Source: Flavisolibacter nicotianae
GTDB taxonomy: Bacteria > Bacteroidota > Bacteroidia > Chitinophagales > Chitinophagaceae
NCBI RefSeq assembly: GCF_003628535.1
Contig: NZ_RBCI01000005.1
Span: 1-64,000 of the forward strand
DNA: 64,000 nt
Direction: 5' to 3'
Both the position numbers and the translations under genes were made by a program. Below the pieces are notes generated by a model, which saw only the letters and a list, made by a program, of their open reading frames with translations, ran no database searches and was not told the DNA's origin. The first letter of the stretch is position 1. Each line of letters opens with the position of its first letter. Shown in pieces: positions 58,185 through 64,000 of this stretch.

Positions 58185-59450
58185 ATGAAATCGAACATCA
58201 ATAAATACATTTTTTTTCCACTGCTGGCAGGCGCCGCTCTTTTTGCTTCGTGCAACAAAGACGTTGAAGAAGCACAACCCGTTACTGTTACGCCTGGATC
58301 GGGCCAATCCATTGCTGCCGTTATTAACAGTGATGCCAGCTTTACCATTTTAAAAGCTGCGATTGCACGTGCCGCCACCAGTTCGGCAACACCGAGCCTG
58401 GGCGCCTTGCTGTCGGACTCCACAGCCGTGTACACCGTGTTTGCGCCGACCGATGCGGCCTTTCAGCAAAGCTTTGCATTGCTCGGCATTCCCCAGGCTG
58501 TTGGCATCAATGCCTTCAGTCCCGGACAACTGGACTCTATTCTACGTTACCACGTCGTTGGGGGACAAAAGTTGATGAGCAGTATGCTGCCATCGGCGTA
58601 TCCGAATCCAAACCTGCAATTGCCTACTTTGCTCGAACTGGCCAAACCGTCGGCGGCTATTCCTCCGGGTTTGCGCATGCCGGTCTTTCCCTCTAAAATC
58701 AACGGTGCCTGGGTAAACAACATTCCGCTCACCGGAGTGGATATACAGGCCTCGAATGGTGTTATACACAAGACCGGGCTTGTTGTTGCACCACCATCAA
58801 CTGTTTTATGGAGCCGGATTGCAACCGATCCGAACCTGACTTACCTGAAAGCGGCGATCGACAGGGCCGATACAGGTGTGCCGGCCGATTCAACATTGCG
58901 TGCAGCTTTCTTAAACCCTGCTGCAAATTTCACTCTCTTTGCACCGACCAACCTGGCCTTTCAACAACTGCTGACAGTACAAATCACACAGGCTTTGATG
59001 GCAATGAATGTTCCGCAGGCCCAGGCGCAGGCACAAGCGCAAGCACTGGCCTCTACACCAGCTGTTTTTGCAAACCCCGCACTGGCAACTGTGCTGACTC
59101 CCACATTGGTCAAAGGGCTGATTGCGTATCATTTGTTGGGCACTAACCCGGTTGTTTCTTCGACGAAAGTCATTGTGAACGGACTTCGTGTCTTTTCAGC
59201 GAATATTCCAACAACGGCGACAAACGTAAAGACCTACCTGAACGGTACAACGCAAACGTATTTGCATCCGGGAGTCATCATCCAGGCAATGTTAGGCGCC
59301 ACCGGCGTCACGGCTGCAACCGTAAAAGGCGTGGCCAACGCGACAGCGTCAAACGTCCAGATCAACCCAATGCCGGGAACCGGCACCAGCGATCAGCACT
59401 ATGTTAACGGTGTGCTACACGTGATCGACCAGGTGCTGCGTCCGCAATAA
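58185..59450 (+). CDS. Fasciclin-domain lipoprotein (two FAS1 domains)
   Basis: A 421-residue lipoprotein with lipobox ALFASC (Cys about 22). Two FAS1 domains: about 42-205 (FTILKAAIARAA, YTVFAPTDAAFQ) and about 212-420 (NLTYLKAAIDRA, FTLFAPTNLAFQ, closing HYVNGVLHVIDQVL). FAS1 domains mediate adhesion. A run of five Gln-Ala units occurs in the second domain (59016-59045). It lies 28 nt after the TonB receptor gene and probably works with it at the outer membrane. The ATG at 58185 fits the signal; an upstream one lies inside the receptor gene. Confidence 0.9.
   Translation: MKSNINKYIFFPLLAGAALFASCNKDVEEAQPVTVTPGSGQSIAAVINSDASFTILKAAIARAATSSATPSLGALLSDSTAVYTVFAPTDAAFQQSFALLGIPQAVGINAFSPGQLDSILRYHVVGGQKLMSSMLPSAYPNPNLQLPTLLELAKPSAAIPPGLRMPVFPSKINGAWVNNIPLTGVDIQASNGVIHKTGLVVAPPSTVLWSRIATDPNLTYLKAAIDRADTGVPADSTLRAAFLNPAANFTLFAPTNLAFQQLLTVQITQALMAMNVPQAQAQAQAQALASTPAVFANPALATVLTPTLVKGLIAYHLLGTNPVVSSTKVIVNGLRVFSANIPTTATNVKTYLNGTTQTYLHPGVIIQAMLGATGVTAATVKGVANATASNVQINPMPGTGTSDQHYVNGVLHVIDQVLRPQ
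59016..59045 (+). repeat. Gln-Ala codon repeat
   Basis: Five consecutive CAr-GCn units encode (Gln-Ala)5 in a loop of the second FAS1 domain. Third bases vary, so the repeat is old or selected at protein level. Confidence 0.7.
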
Positions 59451-59470
59451 AGAGTTTAGTTTTGTTTCGC

Positions 59471-59508
59471 ATAAAAAAAGCCATTCGGTATCGAATGGCT
59501 TTTTTTAT
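59471..59508. terminator. Bidirectional terminator
   Basis: A 17-bp perfect stem (59471-59487 with 59492-59508) with loop GTAT, with an A run on one side and a T run on the other, between the convergent fasciclin and ppx genes. Confidence 0.92.
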
Positions 59509-59520
59509 GTGTGATAACCG

Positions 59521-60411
59521 TTATTTCGTGCCGGTTTTCACCCGGTCATATAAGAGGTGAATTAAGCCATCTGCCAGACCAATCTTGGGAACAAAAATCT
59601 CGTCCGCATCGGCCCAATTCATCACGTTGATGTAAATAAGCAGGGCTGGAACAATCACGTCGGCGCGGTCTTCGCGAAGGTGATAAACCGATATCCGTTG
59701 TTGTACGGAAAGTGCACTGAATTCCTTGTAATAATTCCGCAGCAGTTCCAGCGAAAGCGGCTTTCCTTCTTTTCGTTTGGACAGCGAAAAAACTTTGTTG
59801 ATGTTGCCGCCCGAGCCGATGGCGGTAATGTGATGATAGCCGCGTAATTTTTCACGTATGAAGTTGCGCATTTCCGCCCAATATTCCTGGGTTACCTGGT
59901 TTTTGAGCAGGCGGATGGTCCCGATGTTGAACGAACGCTGGGTGACAAGTTTACCGTCGCTGAAAAACGTTAACTCCGTGCTGCCACCGCCGACATCGAT
60001 GTACAAATACGACTCGTAGGTGTTGAGGTTATCGGCAAAGTGATTCTCGTAAATGTAGGTCGCTTCCTCTTCCCCCGATATAACGCTGATGGAAATGCCC
60101 GTTTCGTCTTTCACCCGGCCAAGAATCTCGGCCGCATTCCCGGCATCCCGCATGGCGGAGGTCGCGGCGGTGATCAGGTGTTCCACTTCGTACACATCCA
60201 GGAGATTTTTATAGGCTTTGATGGTGGTTACAAATTTGTTGGCTTTTTCCTCCGAAATATTCCCGGTATCGAAAACATCGAAACCAAGACGCAGGGGTAC
60301 CCGCACCAGCGACAGTTTTACAAATTCGGGAACGCCTTTCGGTGTTTGAATGACATCGTTGATCAGGAGACGGGCGGCGTTACTACCGATATCAATGGCT
60401 GCTAACTTCAA
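59521..60411 (-). CDS. Exopolyphosphatase / Ppx-GppA family phosphatase
   Basis: A 296-residue protein of the ASKHA fold, the short Ppx/GppA type. The start MKLAAIDIGSNAARLLI is the phosphate-1 motif and YIDVGGGSTELTFF the phosphate-2 motif. It hydrolyses polyphosphate or pppGpp. It overlaps ppk1 by 20 nt and is the second gene of the polyphosphate operon, which suggests exopolyphosphatase. Confidence 0.93.
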   Translation of the reverse strand: MKLAAIDIGSNAARLLINDVIQTPKGVPEFVKLSLVRVPLRLGFDVFDTGNISEEKANKFVTTIKAYKNLLDVYEVEHLITAATSAMRDAGNAAEILGRVKDETGISISVISGEEEATYIYENHFADNLNTYESYLYIDVGGGSTELTFFSDGKLVTQRSFNIGTIRLLKNQVTQEYWAEMRNFIREKLRGYHHITAIGSGGNINKVFSLSKRKEGKPLSLELLRNYYKEFSALSVQQRISVYHLREDRADVIVPALLIYINVMNWADADEIFVPKIGLADGLIHLLYDRVKTGTK

Positions 60412-62485
60412 GGGGCTGTTCGATTTTGTTGCGTAAATAAAAATAGGTTTCGTACTGCGAACGGATGCGTGGTTCGTCGTCCTCCGGCGTTACATAATTA
60501 TTGGCGAGACTGTTATCCAGCACCCGTGCCTTTACATTGTCGTGTAGCTGAATGGTCAGTATATCTTTCAGTTCCTTTTGAATTACGGGGTCCAGGATCG
60601 GGCAGGAGGCTTCGACACGGTGATCCAGGTTTCGGATCATCCAGTCGGCCGACGAAATGAACATCCGTTCCTGTCCGCCATTCTGAAAGATCCAGACCCT
60701 AGCGTGCTCGAGGTATTCGTCCACAATGCTGAGTGCCTTGACCTGTTTGACATATTTTTCGTTTTGCGTCAGCATGCAAAAAATACCCCGGACAATCAGC
60801 TTGATCTCCACCCCCGATTTGGCGGCCGTATACAATTCGTCGATGATCTCGACATCGGAAAGAGAATTCATTTTGGCACAGATCGAAGCCGGTATTCCTT
60901 TTTGTGCATTCTTTATTTCCGTATGGATCATTTTAATGATCTCCTTGCGGGCAAAGAGAGGGGACGGGAGGAGGGTGGTGCAGGCTTTTAAAAAATGTGT
61001 GCCTGTTTTGTGGTGTTCTATATAGCTGAAGATCCTGTTGGCATCGGTCATGATGGCTTTGTTGGATGTCAGCAGGCAATGATCCGCGTATACTTTGGCC
61101 GTGTCCTCGTTCAGGTTGCCCGTGCTGATAAAGCCATACTGCACGATCGTATCGCCAACCCGCTTGCGGATGATGCAAAGTTTGGCGTGCACCTTCATGT
61201 TGGGAATTCCGGTCAGTACTTTCACGCCTTCTTCTTCCAGCGTTTTTTTCCAGGCCAGGTTGGCTTCTTCGTCAAAACGGGCTTTTAGTTCCAACATCAC
61301 CGTTACCTGTTTGCCGTTGCGAACGGCATTGATCAGCGCATTGACCACTTTCGACTGTTTGGCCATGCGGTAGGCCGTGATCTTAATGGTTGTTACATCC
61401 GGATCGATTGCCGCTTCCCGCAACAAGTCAATGACCGGGTTGAACGAATGATAAGGAAAGTGGAGCATCAGGTCCTGCTGCATCACCACGTCCGATACCC
61501 GTCGTTCTTCCAGCATCGGGTGATGGAAAGGCTTGCGCCGCGTTGCTGTTGCTTTGAAAACACCCCGCGGAAAATCCATGAACTCGCGGAAATTGTGAAT
61601 GCGTCCGCCGGGAATGATGTTGTCGCGTTTGGAAAGATTCAGTTTGCGGATCAAAAACTCCAACAGTCCCGGGTCCATTTCCTTGTCGTAAACAAAGCGT
61701 ACCGGTTTTCCTTTACGCCGGTTCTTCAGGCCTTTTTCAATTTTTTCCATCAACGAGGTCGACACGTCATTATCCAGGTCGATCTCGGCATCTTTCGTCA
61801 CCTTGAAAACACTTGCATGGTACTGGTCGTATCCGAAATAAACGAAGGTTTCCGGCAAATTGAAGCGGATGACATCCTCGAGTAAAATGATGTGTTGCTC
61901 TCCATCCGGAGAAGGGAGCAGCAGGAAACGGCTCATCACACGAGTCGGCACCTCGATGATGGAATACATGCGTTTGAGAGCACTTTCCTTCCGCCACATC
62001 ACCACGCCAAGGTAGATGGATTTGTCGCGGAGATAGGGGAGTTCCGGGATGGTTTCGATCATCAGCGGAATGATATTGGGGCTGACTTCTTCGTCGTAAT
62101 AATTGGTTACAAAATCCTGCTGCTCGGGGTTGAGGTCTTTTTCGGTAACCAGGAAAATCTTTTCTTCCCGCATTTCTTCCAGGATCAGTTCCCATATCCG
62201 GTTGAATTCGCTTTGCTGGTTCAGGACCGTCATCTGGATTTCTTCGAGGATTTGCTCGGGATGGGTTTCCAAATGCATCTTGGCTTTATTGCCGAACTGG
62301 ATCATGCGTTTAAGTGTTGCCACGCGAACCCGGAAAAATTCATCCAGGTTGTTGGAAAAAATGCCGAGAAAACGGATGCGTTCGCGGAGTGGAACGGTGG
62401 GGTCGGCGGCTTCCTGTAAAACACGTGCATTGAACGAGAGCCAACTGATGTCCCGTTGTATGCCCTTTATTTTTTGATTCGACAT
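60392..62485 (-). CDS. ppk1: Polyphosphate kinase 1
   Basis: The 697-residue enzyme reversibly makes inorganic polyphosphate from ATP. Domain order N, head, C1, C2; RDISWLSFNARVLQEA at the start, MKVHAKLCIIRKR (HxK motif with the likely phosphorylated His), FISTGNLNEDTA, and the C2 motif SSADWMIRNLDHRVE. Starts at 62500, 62497 or 62536 are also in frame; I prefer 62485 (MSNQKIKG) because most relatives begin shortly before RDISWL. It is cotranscribed with the ppx gene. Confidence 0.95.
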   Translation of the reverse strand: MSNQKIKGIQRDISWLSFNARVLQEAADPTVPLRERIRFLGIFSNNLDEFFRVRVATLKRMIQFGNKAKMHLETHPEQILEEIQMTVLNQQSEFNRIWELILEEMREEKIFLVTEKDLNPEQQDFVTNYYDEEVSPNIIPLMIETIPELPYLRDKSIYLGVVMWRKESALKRMYSIIEVPTRVMSRFLLLPSPDGEQHIILLEDVIRFNLPETFVYFGYDQYHASVFKVTKDAEIDLDNDVSTSLMEKIEKGLKNRRKGKPVRFVYDKEMDPGLLEFLIRKLNLSKRDNIIPGGRIHNFREFMDFPRGVFKATATRRKPFHHPMLEERRVSDVVMQQDLMLHFPYHSFNPVIDLLREAAIDPDVTTIKITAYRMAKQSKVVNALINAVRNGKQVTVMLELKARFDEEANLAWKKTLEEEGVKVLTGIPNMKVHAKLCIIRKRVGDTIVQYGFISTGNLNEDTAKVYADHCLLTSNKAIMTDANRIFSYIEHHKTGTHFLKACTTLLPSPLFARKEIIKMIHTEIKNAQKGIPASICAKMNSLSDVEIIDELYTAAKSGVEIKLIVRGIFCMLTQNEKYVKQVKALSIVDEYLEHARVWIFQNGGQERMFISSADWMIRNLDHRVEASCPILDPVIQKELKDILTIQLHDNVKARVLDNSLANNYVTPEDDEPRIRSQYETYFYLRNKIEQPLEVSSH

Positions 62486-62614
62486 ATGGTTATCCATCAT
62501 ATCAATAAATATACCTAAACCCACCTTATTCCGCAAGAAGCGTGTTCACGGTAAAGCGCAGTTGCACGCCGGGTGCCAGCACCAGCGCAATGAACCCGGT
62601 GTGCTATGGATGTC

Positions 62615-63124
62615 TTACCTGTTCCCATTTGCCGGCGGGCTTTGCATTTTTTCAATGATGGACGTCGTGGAAAATCCCTGTACAATGGGATTGATGATCA
62701 CTTTGCCGCCGCGTTCCAGCACTTCTTTTGCACCGGCAATATCTTCTACTTTGTAGTCACCGCCTTTCACCAGTACATCGGGTTGCAGGGCAACAATAAG
62801 GTCGCGGGGTGTTGGTTCGGAAAAAATAACGACGGCATCGACCACGCCAAGGGCAGAGAGAACGGTGGCTCTAGCCTGTTCGTCATTCACAGGCCGGCTT
62901 TCACCTTTCAGTTGCCTGACGGAAGAATCGGAGTTGAGAGCGACGACCAGCACATCGGCATGTTGTGCCGCTTCGGTCAGTGACGCAATGTGGCCGGCAT
63001 GAAGAATATCGAAGCAGCCGTTGGTGACAGCAATTGTCTTTCCCTGCCTGTGCCATTCTGCAGCTTTTTGTCGGAGGTCAGAGAGGGGCAATATCTTGGT
63101 CTGTAAGTTTTGTGCGGGTCTCAC
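62615..63124 (-). CDS. rfaE2: Heptose 1-phosphate adenylyltransferase (RfaE2/HldE C-terminal type)
   Basis: A 169-residue nucleotidyltransferase. TNGCFDILHAGH contains the HxGH motif; VALNSDSSVRQLKGESRPV and the ISSTS-like GFSTTSIIEKM are typical. It should transfer AMP to D-glycero-beta-D-manno-heptose 1-phosphate for lipopolysaccharide core synthesis. No upstream ATG fits: the ATG at 63265 would force a long overlap with the previous gene, so I take the GTG at 63124 (47-nt overlap); a TTG at 63091 is also possible. The kinase partner is not in the window. Confidence 0.88.
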   Translation of the reverse strand: MRPAQNLQTKILPLSDLRQKAAEWHRQGKTIAVTNGCFDILHAGHIASLTEAAQHADVLVVALNSDSSVRQLKGESRPVNDEQARATVLSALGVVDAVVIFSEPTPRDLIVALQPDVLVKGGDYKVEDIAGAKEVLERGGKVIINPIVQGFSTTSIIEKMQSPPANGNR

Positions 63125-64000
63125 TGGGTCGTTTGTTTTTGTTGTGGTAAGAAAACAGGGCGCTGAAAAGTATGCCGGCAACGACAATGATGACCGTTTG
63201 CACGGTCCAGAGCAGCCACCCAAGTGCATTGCCGATCGTTGCTTCATCCAGCCCATAGAGGCCAATCAATTTCGAGACGAGCAGCGGGTAGGCGCCGATA
63301 CCGCCCGGCGTAATGACCATTCCCACGCTGCCGATGGCCAGGGTAGTCAGGCCTCCGCCAATTCCAAGGTGTGCCGTTTCCTGTAGGGCATAAATGCCGA
63401 TGGTCGTACTACCCAGGTACATCAGCCAGATCAGTAGGGTGTGAAATAAAAACCAGCCTTTGTTTTTAATAAAGCGAATGCTTTGCAGGCCATGAAGAAT
63501 GCCTTTCACCACGGTCTTAATTTTTCCGACAGCATCGATGTGGCCAAAGCGTTTGAGAACGATATAAAAAACAAGCAGAAAGATGATAAAGCCGCCAACG
63601 TAGAGTGCCATTTTTGTACCAGACGTGTGGCCAGCTTTGTCGCGGAAAAAATCGCCGAACAACGAAGTAACGTAGTCGCCGATGATATGTCCCTGGAAAT
63701 AAAGTGCGGTAATAAAAGCAACAACCAGGCAAACAACATCAACGGCTCGTTCCATGACAATCGTTCCAACCAGCCGATCGGCCCGCACTTTTTCATACCG
63801 GGCAAGCAGCGTGCATTTTACCACTTCGCCCAAACGCGGCACACCGGCATTAACAAGGTAGCCGATCATAACGGCAGCAAATGTATTGAAGCGGCTCGGA
63901 TGGTATCCCAATGGCTCCATGAGGATGCGCCAGCGCATGGCCCTGCTGTAATGACTTAAGATGAGCATGCCGCAGACAGGAAGAATCAGCCAGAGGCGGG
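63078..64000 (-). CDS. Lysylphosphatidylglycerol-synthase-like transmembrane protein, 5' truncated by window edge
   Basis: The frame stays open to the window end, so the N-terminus is missing; about 307 residues are present with six or more membrane helices. SHYSRAMRWRILMEPLGY, GYLVNAGVPRLGEVVKCTLLARYEKV and the Gly-rich VGMVITPGGIGAYPLLVSKL are hallmarks of the UPF0104/LPG_synthase_TM family. Such proteins flip or carry lipids in the inner membrane; no synthetase domain is present. The overlapping rfaE2 gene suggests a link to envelope lipid synthesis. Confidence 0.88.
   Translation of the reverse strand, partial: RLWLILPVCGMLILSHYSRAMRWRILMEPLGYHPSRFNTFAAVMIGYLVNAGVPRLGEVVKCTLLARYEKVRADRLVGTIVMERAVDVVCLVVAFITALYFQGHIIGDYVTSLFGDFFRDKAGHTSGTKMALYVGGFIIFLLVFYIVLKRFGHIDAVGKIKTVVKGILHGLQSIRFIKNKGWFLFHTLLIWLMYLGSTTIGIYALQETAHLGIGGGLTTLAIGSVGMVITPGGIGAYPLLVSKLIGLYGLDEATIGNALGWLLWTVQTVIIVVAGILFSALFSYHNKNKRPSETRTKLTDQDIAPL

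Noticed and set aside
59016-59045. Tandem repeat as a possible CRISPR or mobile repeat
   Set aside because: It is a short in-frame Gln-Ala codon repeat inside the fasciclin gene, without spacers.
63125-63265. ATG start of rfaE2 at 63265
   Set aside because: It would overlap the upstream membrane-protein gene by 188 nt and add a tail without family similarity; GTG 63124 or TTG 63091 fit better.

Overview
The window comes from a Bacteroidota genome, most likely a member of the Chitinophagaceae or a close relative. The evidence is the gene families (a carboxypeptidase-regulatory-like TonB receptor pair, DUF5686, HYC_CC_PP, a putative porin, fasciclin lipoprotein), the frequent TAnnTTTG -7 promoter boxes with TTG/TTTG about 18-21 nt upstream, the scarcity of Shine-Dalgarno sites, and an arginine pathway that uses an N-acyl-ornithine transcarbamylase. 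Most of the window is ordinary chromosome, with two clearly accessory structures.

Region 1-2524 reads as a small integron-type gene-cassette array without an integrase (CALIN-like), on the minus strand. The order is a HigBA toxin-antitoxin cassette, a DUF4145 zinc-ribbon cassette, a peptidase E cassette, then the 3' end of an IS110-family transposase that appears to interrupt the attC of the last cassette. Two attC-like sites of about 133 nt are visible. The start core of each cassette is the exact or near-exact reverse complement of the R'' core at its own 3' end, which is the hallmark of mobile cassettes. The array starts about 100 nt after kdsA; no integrase is present.

Region 2628-8342 holds kdsA (KDO-8-P synthase), an SDR-type threonine dehydrogenase, and a minus-strand pair encoding a CocE/NonD hydrolase and a GH20 beta-hexosaminidase.

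Region 8741-19871 is a long arginine operon: promoter, roughly 230-nt structured leader, GNAT acyltransferase, argG, cupin, argC, proC, a 54-codon ORF, argD, argF', argB, argE, argH, DUF92. ArgF' has Val at residue 90, the position that separates acetyl- from succinyl-ornithine transcarbamylases, so a succinylated pathway is predicted. Between argF' and argB sits a ~460-bp cassette encoding a DUF559 endonuclease-like domain, bounded by inverted repeats that each contain the palindrome CCCCTAAAGGGG; its reading frame runs without a stop into argB.

Region 19876-36000 carries a MATE exporter, small enzymes, a coiled-coil RmuC-like protein, punA, a putative porin, a metal-handling operon (HYC_CC_PP protein, two exported heavy-metal-associated proteins, an outer-membrane protein), a convergent PF13557 outer-membrane protein under a palindromic operator, an ATP-grasp-like orphan, an MBL hydrolase, pdxJ, a lipoprotein and small membrane proteins. 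Region 36000-43635 has a penicillin-acylase-family enzyme, a DUF5686 outer-membrane protein and trhO. Region 43672-48890 is a TonB receptor plus HmuTUV-type heme/iron importer. Region 49399-54010 is a MacAB-TolC-type exporter operon. The end holds purC, a second TonB receptor with a fasciclin lipoprotein, ppk1-ppx, and an rfaE2-type adenylyltransferase behind a truncated flippase-like membrane protein. No rRNA, tRNA or CRISPR array was seen.
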